Assembly: GCF_024679095.1 (NCBI RefSeq)
Contig: NC_066531.1
Coordinates: forward strand, 2,682,566 to 2,746,565
Origin: Eriocheir sinensis
Taxonomy: Eukaryota > Arthropoda > Malacostraca > Decapoda > Varunidae
Direction of reading: 5' to 3'
Length of the DNA: 64,000 nt
Notes under the pieces: generated by a model
Told to the model about the DNA's origin: nothing
The model's input: the letters and a program-made list of their open reading frames with translations, nothing else
The model's database searches: none
Shown: piece after piece, positions 1 to 11,641 of the stretch
How the letters are laid out: the number at the start of each line of letters is the position of its first letter
Position numbering within the stretch: the stretch's first letter is position 1
Translations under genes and position numbers: made by a program

Positions 1-1148
1 CTCTTTCATCCCTATACTGTCCAAACCCCTTATGCAAGAGTTAACCAGCATCTTCACTCTTTCATCCCTATACTGTCCAAACCCCTTATGCAAGAGTTAA
101 CCAGCATCTTCACTCTTTCATCCCTATACTGTCCAAACCCCTTATGCAAGAGTTAACCAGCATCTTCACTCTTTCATCCCTATACTGTCCAAACCCTTAT
201 GCAAGAGTTAACCAGCATCTTCACTCTTTCATCCCTATACTGTCCATAACCCTTATGCAAGAGTTAACCAGCATCTTCACTCTTTCATCCCTATACTGTC
301 CAAACCCCTTATGCAAGAGTTAACCAGCATCTTCACTCTTTCATCCCTATACTGTCCAAACCCCTTATGCAAGAGTTAACCAGCATCTTCACTCTTTCAT
401 CCCTATACTGTCCAAACCCCTTATGCAAGAGTTAACCAGCATCTTCACTCTTTCATCCCTATACTGTCCAAACCCCTTATGCAAGAGTTAACCAGCATCT
501 TCACTCTTTCATCCCTATACTGTCCAGATCCCTTATGCAAGAGTTAACCAGCATCTTCACCCTTTCATCCCTCACTCCCTATACTGTCCAAACCCCTTAT
601 GCAAGAGTTAACCAGCATCTTCACTCTTTCATCCCTATACTGTCCAAACCCCTTATGCAAGAGTTAACCAGCATCTTCACTCTTTCATCCCTATACTGTC
701 CAGATCCCTTATGCAAGAGTTAACCAGCATCTTCACCCTTTCATCCCTCACTCCCTATACTGTCCAAACCCCTTATGCAAGAGTTAACCAGCATCTTCAC
801 TCTTTCATCCCTATACTGTCCAAACCCCTTATGCAAGAGTTAACCAGCATCTTCACTCTTTCATCCCTATACTGTCCAGATCCCTTATGCAAGAGTTAAC
901 CAGCATCTTCACTCTTTCATCCCTATACTGTCCAAACCCCATATGCAAGAGTTAACCAGCATCTTCACTCTTTCATCCCTATACTGTCCAAACCCCTTAT
1001 GCAAGAGTTAACCAGCATCTTCACTCTTTCATCCCTATACTGTCCAAACCCCTTATGCAAGAGTTAACCAGCATCTTCACTCTTTCATCCCTATACTGTC
1101 CAAACCCCTTATGCAAGAGTTAACCAGCATCTTCACTCTTTCATCCCT
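1..1148. repeat. 56-bp tandem array derived from LINE coding sequence
   Basis: About 20 head-to-tail units of 56 bp beginning CTCTTTCATCCCTATACTGT; the window starts inside the array. Units differ by rare changes (AAACCC/AGATCC, a 4-bp insertion at about 570 and 750). Read in the frame of the LINE tail next to it, the unit encodes YARVNQHLHSFIP, so the satellite is an amplified piece of reverse-transcriptase C-terminal coding sequence. Confidence 0.95.
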
Positions 1149-1350
1149 CACGCTGGTAATCTTCCTTCATCTGTATTTCCTCCTGCCTACGACTTGAACT
1201 CTTTCAGGAGGAGGGTATCAGGACACCTCTCCTCCCGAAATTGACCTCTCTTTCGGCCACCTCTTTGGATTCTTTTTTTTAGGAGCAGCGAGTAGCGGGC
1301 TTTTTTTTATTATTGTTTCCTTTCTTTGTGCCCTTGAGCTGTCTAAAAAA
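1149..1350 (+). mobile_element. LINE 3' end attached to the 56-bp array
   Basis: Continues from the array with a small deletion, then reads PAYDLNSFRRRVSGHLSSRN, typical of the C-terminus of non-LTR retrotransposon polyproteins. It has a T-rich 3' UTR and ends ...GAGCTGTCT followed by a short A tail at 1345-1350. Related copies are at 10427-10602 and 29077-29640. Confidence 0.75.
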
Positions 1351-1764
1351 TGAAGTCTGATTCTTAAGTTTACGTAAGCGATTAAACTTAACACCGAACG
1401 GATAAAGGGAACCATGAACGTACATATAGAGAAATCAAAGCCTTATTAGAACTTAACCTATCGCTAAACAGGAACATATTGAAGTGTAATTCTAATGGAG
1501 TCCTTATACGCGACTAAACTTAACACCGAACGGATATATGCTACACGGACATCACAGGGGGATAAGGCCAATCAAAACGTCATTTGCATTTGACACATCG
1601 CTAAAGGGAATCCTAATGTTATCTTCGTAGTGGCCGCGAAGATGAGCGCTTCCTCTGACGTAGACCGGAGCGTTATTTTAGGCGGACACAACAACATCCT
1701 CGCCGCTGATTGGCTGATGAGCGGGTGCCAGGATGTCCTTGTCTCGTTGGAGAGGCGAATAGAG

Positions 1765-1765
<1 letters not shown>
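1351..1765. other. no gene seen; 25-bp direct repeat
   Basis: AT-rich sequence without coding support. AAACTTAACACCGAACGGAT occurs at about 1384 and again at about 1516, a dispersed pair about 132 bp apart. Confidence 0.6.

Positions 1766-1799
<34 letters not shown>
1766..1799. repeat. (GT)n microsatellite
   Basis: Seventeen uninterrupted GT units followed by GCGCGC. Confidence 0.95.
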
Positions 1800-1806
<7 letters not shown>

Positions 1807-1861
1807 TGATAGTAGGTTTCTGTCAACACACCGGCGCCCACTTACAGTACCGCATTTCATG

Positions 1862-1989
1862 GTATTGATATCCTTGTTATTGATGTTGTTATTGTTTTTT
1901 AATATTGTTATTTTATTGGTGTTATTAGTGTTGTTGTTGTTTTTGTTTGTTTTTGTTTTTTATTGACGGAGATGAACACCGAGGCCACC

Positions 1990-2061
<72 letters not shown>

Positions 2062-2265
2062 TTTTTCTTCTTTTTCTTCTTTTTCTTCTACTTTCTTCTT
2101 CTTCTTCCTCTTCCACTTAATCTTCTCCATTTTCTTTTTATTATTATTATTATAGAAGGTGATGGTATTAGTAGTAGTAGTAATAGTAGTAGTAGTAGTA
2201 GTAGTAGAAATAGTAGTAATAGTAACCAAGAACGGTCGTGAACTACTACTACTACTACTACTACA

Positions 2266-2330
<65 letters not shown>

Positions 2331-2350
2331 CACTACTACTACTACTACTA
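1862..2350. repeat. trinucleotide microsatellite cluster
   Basis: T-rich lead-in, then (ATT)n at about 1990-2060, TTC/TTTTC-rich to about 2115, (TAG)n at about 2168-2225 and (TAC)n at about 2242-2350. The TAG and TAC arrays are near-complementary (GTA/TAC) and could form a hairpin. All long frames here are simple-sequence artefacts. Confidence 0.9.
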
Positions 2351-2607
2351 CCAAAACAAAAGCACATGTTCTCAGCACACATTAGCAGGAACCAGGTTTT
2401 GATCCATAAGTGTTTCTGCTACATGACACCCCCACAGCACACGCGCACGTCACAAGGAAATGCAAGGTCAAACACATCAGTCAGTCGGTCAGGAGTGGAG
2501 GCATTTAACACTATAGGGAGTTCTTAGAGGGCTGGCCGAGGGGAGGCGATCTCATAATACCCGAACTTGGAGAAACAGATGACATTGGTTACGGTGCAGA
2601 GACCAGA

Positions 2608-2652
2608 GGAGGAGGAGGAGGAGGAGGAGGGGTTGTAGGAGGAGGAGGAGGC
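2608..2652. repeat. (GGA)n microsatellite
   Basis: GGA repeats interrupted by GGTTGTA. Confidence 0.85.
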
Positions 2653-3060
2653 GAAGAAAAATGTGTACGAGAGACTCAATAAGGGGCGGCTGATGAGGTC
2701 TTACAATCATCTCCCGGAGTATGTCAGGTATTATAATATGGGATACATAGAGGCTTGGACGAGGTCATCTATACCACCTTAAATTCCACCTCCACCCACG
2801 ACCGTCTTATTCTGCTTCTATTTTCTCCTGTTCTATCTTATCATCGTACCTGGTCTCTTGTTTTTCTTCTTCTTCTACTTCTGAAACAGCTCCCACTATC
2901 CCCTCGTCCTACAACCAACACCACCACCACCACCTTCAGCTGACCCGTGGTAGTGGTAGTGGTGGTGGTGGTCTCTCCCTTCGTGCTCTGGTAATGGAAG
3001 GAATGATTGGGTAAGCGTGGGAGGAGATACTCTTTTAAGTTTGGTGATGATGTAAATACT

Positions 3061-3120
3061 CTCTCTCTCTCTTCTCTCTCTCTCTCGCTCTCGCTCTCTC
3101 TCTCTCTCGCTCTCGCCCTT

Positions 3121-3188
<68 letters not shown>
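3061..3188. repeat. compound (CT)n(AC)n microsatellite
   Basis: An imperfect CT tract to about 3137 switches directly to a clean AC tract to 3188. Compound CT/AC or GT/CT junctions of this kind recur many times in the window. Confidence 0.95.
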
Positions 3189-3193
<5 letters not shown>

Positions 3194-3504
3194 AGTACAC
3201 GTATCGTAGCCTAACCTGTGTCCTGGGGTCGTCGTCAGGGTGGCAGGGGGGGGGGGGGGACGAGAAGTAAGGATGTGCCTCAAGAGATCATCAGTAGTAG
3301 ACAACGTTTTATTGAGCTATATTTTATTTATATATTTTTATTCTTTTATTTTTTTGCCGTGGGCCTGAACGATGAGGGTAAGGGAGGGCTTCAAACAGGG
3401 GAACAGAGGTGCCGAGACATTTAGGAATACCTGCTCTATGTCCGTAATCTACTTGTAAAGGCGGAAAAGAGGATCAATCGGGTTCTAATAAGTGTTCTTT
3501 TAGG

Positions 3505-4590
3505 TTAAGGGTGCAGAGGAAGGGTCAAACTCCCACTATGGAATACGCCAACGGGATATGCAGATTGTTGACTTTCTGGGCCGAAGACGAACAGAAGTCG
3601 CATTTTCAGCCCAAGTACACATATCAAGGCTTTCGTAGGCGTTGTGGGCATTTCCAGAGGTACTTTCTTGGCCCTGGTGGTGGTGTGACCCTTCCTCTGT
3701 ACCGTGAACCTAAAGAAATACATATTCGACAAGGCTTTCGTAGGAGTTTTGGGCATTTCCAGAGGTACTTTCTTGGCCCTGGTGGTGGTGTGACCCTTCC
3801 TCTGTCCCGTGAACCTAAAGAAATACATATTCGACAAGGCTTTCGTAGGGGTTTTGGGCATTTCCAGAGGTACTTTTTTTTCCCTGGTGGTAGTGAGACC
3901 CTTCTTCTGTACCGTGAACCTAGAGAAATACATATTCGACAAGGCTTTCGTAGGAGTTTTGGGCATTTCCAGAGATACTTTTATGGCCCTGGTGGTAGTG
4001 TGACCCTTCTTCTGTACCGTGAACCTAAAGAAATACATATTCGACAAGGCTTTCGTAGGAGTTTTGGGCATTTCCAGAGGTACTTTTATGGCCCTGGTGG
4101 TAGTGTGACCCTTCCTCTGTACCGTGAACCTAAAGAAATACATATTCGACAAGGCTTTCGTAGGAGTTTTGGGCATTTCCAGAGATACTTTTATGGCCCT
4201 GGTGGTAGTGTGACCCTTCCTCTGTCCCGTGAACCTAGAGAAATACATATTCGACAAGGCTTTCGTAGGAGTTTTGGGCATTTCCAGAGGTACTTTTTTT
4301 TCCCTGGTGGTAGTGAGACCCTTCTTCTGTACCGTGAACCTAAAGAAATACATATTCGACAAGGCTTTCGTAGGCGTTTTGGTCATTTCCAGAGGTACTT
4401 TTTTTTCCCTGGTGGTAGTGAGACCCTTCCTCTGTACCGTGAACCTAGAGAAATACATATTCGACAAGGCTTTCGTAGGAGTTTTGGGCATTTCCAGAGG
4501 TACTTTCTTGGCCCTGGTGGTAGTGTGACCTTTCCTCTGTACCGTGAACCTAAAGAAACACTCACAAGAACCCGCTTCATCTCCTTTGCG
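3505..4590 (-). mobile_element. E-type MITE with about nine 105-bp internal tandem units
   Basis: Units repeat every 105 bp (AAGGCTTTCGTAGG at 3626, 3731, 3836 and so on) and match solo units at 27.8, 34.7, 41.8, 45.5 and 63.3 kb in one or the other orientation. Since 105 is a multiple of three and the unit lacks stops, both strands stay open for more than 1 kb; this is not evidence of a gene. Unit subtypes (TTTTTTTCCCTGG, TTTATGGCCCTGG, TTTCTTGGCCCTGG) are interspersed. Confidence 0.85.
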
Positions 4591-4920
4591 ACCTTTGGAA
4601 TAAGATGATGTAAGGGGTAGAAGCTTCTTAGAATGCCGTCCTAAACCTCGGCTGCTCTCCCCGGCGACCTTCTCTTCCCTAATGACTTGTTTTGCAACGG
4701 CCCCGCACACTCCCATCAACACCGCCATCAAAGTCTGGAAATGAAGAACAACAATTTAGCGGTGGATGGCTCGTGGATAATTGACCTTTTTACGCAGTTA
4801 CTCTACGAAGGCTTTAGGTGTTGCGGGGCAGACCTTGGCGGCTTGTAGATTATGTTTTTCGTAATCTGCGTTTTCTCATCATAGCGCGTACCCTCCCAGC
4901 ATAAACAGCCTTTGAAGCAA

Positions 4921-5146
4921 TTAAGGGCCTATTACACTGGGCAAATTTTCCGTGGATCTTCAGTCAAACCACGATTTCCGCTAGCGTGGTTGATGGTAAT
5001 ACCGTCGTCCTTCAGTGAAATCTACCGTAGCTTTGGAAGATCGTGGACACGTCAGAAAACCACGGAAATAGGAGAACCACGCCAGCGGAAATCGTGGTTT
5101 GACTGAAGATCCACGGAAAATTTGCCCAGTGAAATAGTTCCTTTAA
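4921..5146. mobile_element. foldback MITE D, copy 1 (TTAA-bounded)
   Basis: Bounded by TTAA at 4921-4924 and 5143-5146. Long terminal inverted repeats pair GGATCTTCAGTCAAACCACG with its reverse complement near the right end, so most of the element folds on itself. TTAA target sites suggest mobilisation by a piggyBac-type transposase. Confidence 0.85.
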
Positions 5147-5445
5147 CCTATCCTCCCAAGTCATAAAATGATTTCTTTTATTTATATCTCACAGATTTTA
5201 CCACACGTACGAGGCTCTGCGAAAGTCCTCTGCAGTTAGTACGTTCCTTCACTTCCCCAGCGCCATGTTGTTACCGAGAGCCGCGCGAAATTCAAATAGA
5301 GGCTGGTTGTGAAGGTTTTAAAGAAGTTTGTTCAAGTCTGTTACACCGCCTTGTTATGTGAGGATGATTTATTTTATTTTATTTTTCAGGCATAAATGTA
5401 ATGAAAGGAAACTTAACTAATGGTTCTCCACCGTATTTTCAAACG

Positions 5446-5620
5446 CCACAATGGAGATTAGTCGGATTCCAGTGTTATCTCACGTTCATGGTGTAGAAGC
5501 CTTCTCAAACTATCACTAGGCTCATAAAACTGTCCATGGAAATACTAACACAACCTCTATGAAAGCCTTACCAAATGTGAGTGTCTAGAACCCGAAATGT
5601 TTGGGACTTTGAGCCATGGG
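5446..5620 (-). mobile_element. MITE F fragment
   Basis: Carries the F-family landmarks in reverse: ATCACTAGGCTCATAAAACT and CTATGAAAGCCTTACCAAAT. The rest of 5150-5446 shows no gene. Confidence 0.6.
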
Positions 5621-5822
5621 TTAGCACAGAATCCTTCCCTAACACTGGTATTGAAGGTGAAGTTTGGGGATCCTTAGCTATCGTCGGTACCGTATCCGTC
5701 ATAGATACCAAGAACACGGAGTTAGCACAGAATCCTTCCCTAACACTGGTATTGAAGGTGAAGTTTGGGGTTCCTTATCTATCATCGGTACCGTATCCGT
5801 CATAGATACCAAGAACACGGAG
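5621..5822. repeat. 101-bp tandem duplication
   Basis: Two copies starting TTAGCACAGAATCCTTCCCT at 5621 and 5722, differing at a few positions. Confidence 0.85.
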
Positions 5823-5908
5823 TTAGCGCTGAATCCTGAAACCATGAGAGTACTTTTGAAAACATTGGATTGGGGAACATCAACCTATCTTTCACACACT
5901 TAATACAG

Positions 5909-5946
<38 letters not shown>

Positions 5947-6182
5947 GCCACACTCGTTAGCCATACACACACGTCACACTCAGACCTTACATTACAGCAT
6001 TCCTTCACCACACACTCAACCCGCCATCACACAGACACCGTACCTTGCCGCTGCCACACCCTCCCCCCATCACCGTCAGCACCGCCACATCCCTCGCCAT
6101 CAAAGTCACATCACTCTTCGTCACTCTTGCATCCTTAACGAATCGCCTCCCTCCTCCTCCTCCTCCTCCTCCTCCTCATCCT
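5909..6182. repeat. AC and CTC microsatellites
   Basis: A clean AC tract at 5909-5942 and a (CTC)n tract at about 6149-6182; the sequence between is C/A-rich and not coding. Confidence 0.85.
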
Positions 6183-6244
6183 CAGCTATACACACCCTTG
6201 CATACTGACACAGCCGGCTCGGGTTCTTAAACATTTCGGGTTTA

Positions 6245-6720
6245 CACACACCAAGCTACAGAAATGGAACAAAAAGTGGCTGCTACAATTCAATGAAGAG
6301 AAATGTAAAGTCCTACACCTTGGGAGGGGATATCCAGCACACCAATACCACATGGGGAACACTTCACTATCCACCACAGAGGCAGAGAAAGACCTGGGAG
6401 TGTAAGTTACCAGGCTACCAGTGAAGGGATATCCAGCACACCAATACCACATGGGAAACACTCCACTATCCACCACAGAGGCAGAGAAAGACCTGGGAGT
6501 GTATGTTACCAGGCTACCAGTGAAGGGATATCCAGCACACCAATACCACATGGGAAACACTCCACTATCCACCACAGAGGCAGAGAAAGACCTGGGAGTG
6601 TATGTTACCAGGCTACCAGTGAAGGGATATCCAGCACACCAATACCACATGGGAAACACTCCACTATCCACCACAGAGGCAGAGAAAGACCTGGGAGTGT
6701 ATGTTACCAGGCTACCAGGG
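6245..6720 (+). pseudogene. LINE reverse-transcriptase fragment with 99-bp tandem units
   Basis: Reads KLQKWNKKWLLQFNEEKCKV then HLGRGYPAHQYHMGNT, the segment after the catalytic FADD of non-LTR reverse transcriptases. The following 99 bp, ending KDLGVYVTRLPVKG, are then repeated four times (6328, 6427, 6526, 6625). The first unit carries a stop (GTGTAA). Units two to four are nearly identical, and 99 bp keeps both strands open. Confidence 0.8.
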
Positions 6721-6775
6721 AAGGGCAAATCCGTGCCAATCGCAGCGGGCGGGTTAAGACCTTACCAGTAGAGGC

Positions 6776-6925
6776 TGTGGTGGGTATCTCCATGAACCTA
6801 GTGATAGTTTGACAAGACTTCCACACCATGAACGTGAAAAATAACTCCTGAGACTCCGACTAATCTCCTCTGTTGACTCTGGAAATAGAAGTTGTGGGAG
6901 CTTGTTCTGTGCGTATGAGAGCGCC
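6776..6925 (+). mobile_element. MITE F fragment
   Basis: Contains ATGAACCTAGTGATAGTTTG and the following F-family body, without clear ends. Confidence 0.6.
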
Positions 6926-7199
6926 TGAGAAAACGGATCTGACTCTTTCCGGCTATTGCTTTGTAGTTTCTAGCGATACAAAACTCACCATGTGTTCAAT
7001 GCCTTTAGGGAGCGGATCAATGCTTCACTGGATGGCGGAATAGCTGTCAAGTCCCCTGTGGCGCTCTTGTTTCGAGTTTTAAGACGTGGTTCAACGAAGG
7101 TCGCCTGCCATAAAGTTTCAAGGGCGGTGTCAGAATACCAGTTTATGGGATCGTGTAGTAATCCCTGTTGTAGAAATCATGACATATATATTGGTTCTG

Positions 7200-7518
7200 T
7201 AGACTCATATATTTTGCTTATTTTTTCTACATTTTTTCATAATTTTTTCTTCTGCTTCTTAAGTTTCTCTTTCTTCATCTTCTTTTCCTTCTTCTTCCTC
7301 TCTTGCATTTTCTTCTTCGTCATCATCATCATCATCTCCTCCTCCTCTTCCTCTTATTCTTTTGCTTCCTCTTCTTCTCCTTCATCAAAATCAACAACAA
7401 CAACATCAAAAACAACAACAACAATTATACCTACTTAACACTAATTTTACCTACAATTACTACAAGTCATTATCTATTTCATTCACGTCCTCCTCCTCCT
7501 CCTCGTACTATTAATAAC

Positions 7519-7558
<40 letters not shown>

Positions 7559-7560
7559 AT
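7200..7560. repeat. TTC/CTC/AAC/TAC microsatellite cluster
   Basis: T/C-rich sequence, (CTC)n and (AAC)n tracts, then (TAC)n at about 7520-7558. 6926-7200 shows no gene. Confidence 0.8.
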
Positions 7561-7739
7561 CAACAACACCTCCGCGTCATTACCTAACTTCCACCACTCT
7601 CGCTTTCTTCCTGGTCGTCATACACGCACGACCGGAGTGGCAGGATCCGTGTGAAAGCCTCCCGCACATCTGGCATCCTGAAATGACGTCACAACTACGT
7701 CACCTGCTAGCCACTTGCGGGAACCGGGGCGTCCTGGTG

Positions 7740-8480
7740 TGAAAGGAGATAACGGGGAAAGGAAACAGAGAGTAGGGGAGGGAGGGAGGGGCCAGGAAAG
7801 GACTGTATTATGGAGGAGTGAAAGAATGAGAGTCAGCTACGAGTGTAAATAGGAAGGATTGATAGTCGAACGAGACACGAGTGAGGATTGGAAAGAGGAG
7901 GAAGGGTCTTGCTAAACGGAGGGGAGGGGAAGGGAAAGACTGCATTGGGGGAAAGGCTAAAGACTGACAGAAGAAGTAGCTACGAGTGTTAATTGGCGGG
8001 AAAGTTATTTGTGTGTATGAGAGAGGAAATTGGGGATTCGTAGAGTGAGAGAGAGGGGAGGAAGGGAAGGGAAAGACTGCATTGGGGGAAAGGCTAAAGA
8101 TTGACACAGGTACGAGTTTGAATGGGAAGGAACGCACAGGTAAGAATGTAATGAATGAGGATGAAAAAGAGGAAATAGATGATTCGTAAACAGAGAGAGA
8201 GAGAGGGAGGAAGGGAAGGGAAAGACTGCATTGGGGAAGGCTAAAGATTGACAGTCTGGGAAGGAATGCACATAGGTGAGTTAGAAGCTAAAGATTTGTT
8301 GAAGATATTAAAGAGGAAGAAGGGGATTGGTATAGACAGGAGAGGAAGGGAAAGAAAGGACTGCATTGGGGGTCATACTTAAGAATTACTGAAGACTTAC
8401 CTACGAGTTTGAATGGGAAGGAATGCACATCGGTGAGTTAGAAGCTAAATATTGAATAGAACGCAACACGAATAAGGATG
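7740..8480. repeat. diverged tandem repeat, period about 110-170 bp
   Basis: AAGACTGCATTGGGG(G)AAAGGCTAAAGA recurs at about 7937, 8074 and 8222, with a weaker match at about 8359, each followed by TACGAGTTTGAATGGGAAGG-like sequence. Strongly purine-biased. The minus-strand frames are a product of the repeat. Confidence 0.75.
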
Positions 8481-8965
8481 GAAAAGAAAAAAAGATGATT
8501 AGGGGAAAGAAAATGAGAGATACAGGGTTAAGAACTGTAGACTCATGATAAAACCAGAGACGAGGGGCTTAGTTAGGAAGCAATGAGTGAAGGTCTAAGA
8601 AATTAATAGGAATGGAAGAAAGAGAAAAAGGGATGAAAAAATAAACGATGGACATAGAAAAAAAAACTCAGAAGAAGATAGATAATTGACAAGATAGAAA
8701 GGAAGAACCAGGAAAAGAGAGATAGAAATTATAACAGGAAAAAAAAGGAAAGTAGGAAAATTGAAAATGGGACTCGAAAACCAAAAAAAAAACACGAATT
8801 AGAAAAAAAAACTTAGATGAATAAAATTATGGGAAAAACACTAATACATGAGTGTTTAGAAATTTAAAAGGGAAAAACAGGAACAGGGAAAAAAATGGAG
8901 CAGGAAAATTTAAAATGGGAAGCGAAGTAGAGAATGTAAGGGATTGGATCAACAGTCTTAGGTCC
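8481..8965. other. A-rich, purine-biased sequence, no gene seen
   Basis: Mostly A and G on the + strand with many A runs; no splice or coding support. Confidence 0.6.
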
Positions 8966-8966
8966 C

Positions 8967-8967
<1 letters not shown>

Positions 8968-9001
<34 letters not shown>

Positions 9002-9170
9002 ATAGTTTTTTGTTGCAGTTCTTGTCATTGTTTTTTTGTTGTTTCGTTATCCACGTCATCTTTTGTTATTTTTAGTTATTCTTTTTGTTATTGTTTTTGG
9101 AATTGTTATTATTATTGTTATTATTGTTATTTTTCGTTACGTGGTTAGTTTTACGGATAATGTTACTATC

Positions 9171-9234
<64 letters not shown>

Positions 9235-9742
9235 ACGGTATCGTTTACAGTGCGTGCGTCACAACATCTGAGCTTGGAGCCTCTGTTTCACTGGCGTATA
9301 CGAGCAGTAGCGTCTCCCTCCCCTCCCTGTAGCCTCCCTCTCCCTTCCCTCTCCCTCAACTCCGCTAGGAACTCTCTCGGGCTACTGTCTCCCTTCATTC
9401 CTTTCGTACCGCGTGGCGTCCTGTTGCACCCCAATCCTCCTGCACCTCCGCCAGGCACTCCCTCCCTCGGGCTGCTCCGTACGCCCCTTCTGTTTCTCCC
9501 TGCCCGACCAACACCCTTCTGCCAGACTTCATCACAGCCTGTCTCTCGTCATCCTGCAGTTTCATACCTTACTCTTGTGCTATGTTAGGCTTTCTCATCC
9601 TTCAGCTTATGTGTTCCTGCAACTTTTTCTGTTACTACTACCGCTACCGCTACTACTACTACTACTACTTCTACTACCTCTACTGCTACTACTACTACTA
9701 ATAATAATAATAATAATAATGATAATAATAATAATAATAATA

Positions 9743-9815
<73 letters not shown>
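8968..9815. repeat. microsatellite-rich block
   Basis: (TAG)n at about 8968-8999, T/A-rich sequence, (CT)n at 9174-9231, a C-rich unassigned stretch at 9232-9640, (TAC)n and (AAT)n at about 9640-9745, then compound (CT)n(AC)n at 9749-9815. Confidence 0.85.
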
Positions 9816-9817
<2 letters not shown>

Positions 9818-10011
9818 ATATTATATTATAAGGAAAGGCTGTACGGTATAGAGGATAAGGAAAACGAACACATCCTGCTTATATATTTCAATGACTCATT
9901 TCCAACACAGGGGAACGCTGAGGGTGACTTCCTACCGCCCTAAGACGAGGCGAACGTTTCCGATGAATATTCTCTCTCTTTTCCTGCCGCACCTCCACCG
10001 TCCAAGGCGCA

Positions 10012-10260
10012 GGGGGCTTCGTGGTGCAGTGGTTAGCACACTCGCCTCACAACCCGGGTTCGATTCCCGGGCGGAGTGGAAAAATTTGGGCGGCTTTTCC
10101 GATACCCTACGCCCCTGTCCACCCAGCAGTGAATGGGTACCAGGTATTAATCGGGGGTTGTGTCCCGTCTCCTGGGGTCTGTTCCCTTCTCTTATAATTC
10201 CTTCCCCTTCTGTCTCTCTCCGGCATACAAATGTTGCGCCGACTAAACGAAACTTTTTTC
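10012..10260 (+). mobile_element. SINE A, tRNA-derived (Val-CAC-like head)
   Basis: Begins GGGGGCTTCGTGGTGCAGTG, with an A-box-like GTGGTGCAGTGG and a B box GGTTCGATTCC. The body continues to CGACTAAACGAAACTTT. This copy has lost part of the anticodon arm and variable loop, so it cannot be a working tRNA. Confidence 0.9.
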
Positions 10261-10363
10261 CGTCCATGGCGCGGCGAACAACAAACACTCCACTCCCCCG
10301 GGGAATGGAACCCGGGGCCTCTCAGCTCTGAAGCGAGCGTACTAACCTTACCCCATAGATCTT

Positions 10364-10364
<1 letters not shown>

Positions 10365-10411
<47 letters not shown>
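10365..10411. repeat. (GT)n microsatellite
   Basis: Clean GT tract between SINE A and the LINE fragment at 10427. Confidence 0.95.
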
Positions 10412-10414
<3 letters not shown>

Positions 10415-10426
10415 ACAGTTAAGGAG

Positions 10427-10600
10427 ACAGTTCAAGGGCGTAAAGAAAAATATATAAAAAAAAAAGCCTGCTACTTACTGCTCCTGAATAGAGGTCAAAG
10501 GAGTGTCCAAAAAGAGAGGTCAATTTCGGGAGGAGAGGTGTCCTGATACCCTCCTCTTGAAAGAGTTCAAGTCGTAGGCAGGAGGAAATACAGATGAAGG

Positions 10601-10602
<2 letters not shown>
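10427..10602 (-). mobile_element. LINE 3'-end fragment (same family as 1149-1350)
   Basis: Reverse complement of the LINE tail: AGGAGACAGTTCAAGGGCGT at the 3' end, then AGTTCAAGTCGTAGGCAGGA. It stops abruptly at an AC array and has a GT array on the other side. Confidence 0.8.

Positions 10603-10688
<86 letters not shown>
10603..10688. repeat. (AC)n microsatellite
   Basis: An 86-bp uninterrupted AC tract. Confidence 0.95.
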
Positions 10689-10689
<1 letters not shown>

Positions 10690-10957
10690 TTATATGTATT
10701 TAAACATGTATGTATGTATTCACTTATGTGTATATTTAATGTTACGGTTTTATGATATATTCTTTTATTTAAGGAAAAAATAACAGGAAAAGAGAAGAAA
10801 CATTGGCCGGAAACATTTCCTGACTTTCATGTAAATTGGAAAGGCAGAGCCGAAACGAACGGACGGGGAGGGCGTCACGTGGGCTGTCCTTACGTGCTGT
10901 GCTTTCTCGGTACTGGAAGGGAAAATGTCTGGAAGTCCTTATCTCGACCTCACGTAG

Positions 10958-10964
<7 letters not shown>

Positions 10965-11023
<59 letters not shown>
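10965..11023. repeat. (AC)n microsatellite at the 5' edge of a LINE
   Basis: The AC tract abuts the 5'-truncated LINE at 11024 without spacer. Confidence 0.95.
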
Positions 11024-11028
<5 letters not shown>

Positions 11029-11283
11029 GGCTTTAGAAAAGGGCGCTCATGTGTTACAAACTTAGTGAGCTTTTACTCAAGAGTGTCAGACATAACACAG
11101 GAGAGGGACAGATGGGTTCATTGCGTGTACTTGGACCTGAAGAAAGCTTTTAACAAAGTTCCACATACAAGACTACTATGGAAGCTGGAGAATAAAGGAG
11201 GACTGAAAGGGAAAATTAAGAACTGGATGGAAAGTTACTTAAGGGGAAGAGAGATGAGAACAGTGGTAAAGGACATGAAATCG
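11024..11283 (+). pseudogene. LINE reverse transcriptase, 5' part (interrupted)
   Basis: Reads YGFRKGRSCVTNLVSFYSRV and YLDLKKAFNKVPHTRLLWKL, the fingers and catalytic motif A of a Jockey/CR1-group reverse transcriptase. It is 5'-truncated at an AC microsatellite. The frame stops where a minus-strand SINE is inserted and resumes at about 11642 with [12 protein letters not shown]. Confidence 0.9.
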
Positions 11284-11641
11284 GAATTTATTTATTTATT
11301 TATTTATTTACGTCTTGGCCTATTGCGCCGGTAGCCTTCTTCCCGGTGGATCCTGATGGTCGGTCCAAGGCTTCTTCCCGGTGGGGCCTGATGGTCGGCC
11401 CAGCCCGTTCTGGCGCAGGCGAGTGTTTATAGTGGCGCCATCTTGCATTGGCTCATGCTGCCCTCCCGGAGCTCATCTTTAATCCTAGAATCTAGAGTCC
11501 GGGTTGATAGGTGGTCTTCTGGACAGCATGTGGGTAGTTTTAAGCCACTCGGGGGCGGCTGAAAAATCCCAGCTTGGTGGCACCGGGCGGGGAGTGAGCT
11601 CGCGTCGTCCTGAACGCGGCGCCGTCACGCTATCCGTTCAA
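11284..11641 (-). mobile_element. SINE B2 inserted in the LINE reverse-transcriptase frame
   Basis: Reverse complement of the element at 18651-19009, with a (TTTA)n tail at its left end and a head missing about 12 bp at the right. The LINE reading frame is interrupted between MKSE and WRIV, so the SINE arrived after the LINE. I could not define a clear target-site duplication. Confidence 0.9.

Noticed and set aside
1..1148. CRISPR-like array
   Set aside because: Units are head to tail without unique spacers, the sequence is eukaryotic, and the unit is LINE coding sequence.
3505..4731. 365- and 408-codon frames open on both strands
   Set aside because: They arise from a 105-bp tandem repeat (a multiple of three without stops); the same unit occurs non-coding at many other places.
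10012..10100. tRNA genes at the heads of SINE A and SINE B
   Set aside because: A and B boxes are present, but acceptor stems do not pair, some arms are deleted, and each is followed by a repeated SINE body.
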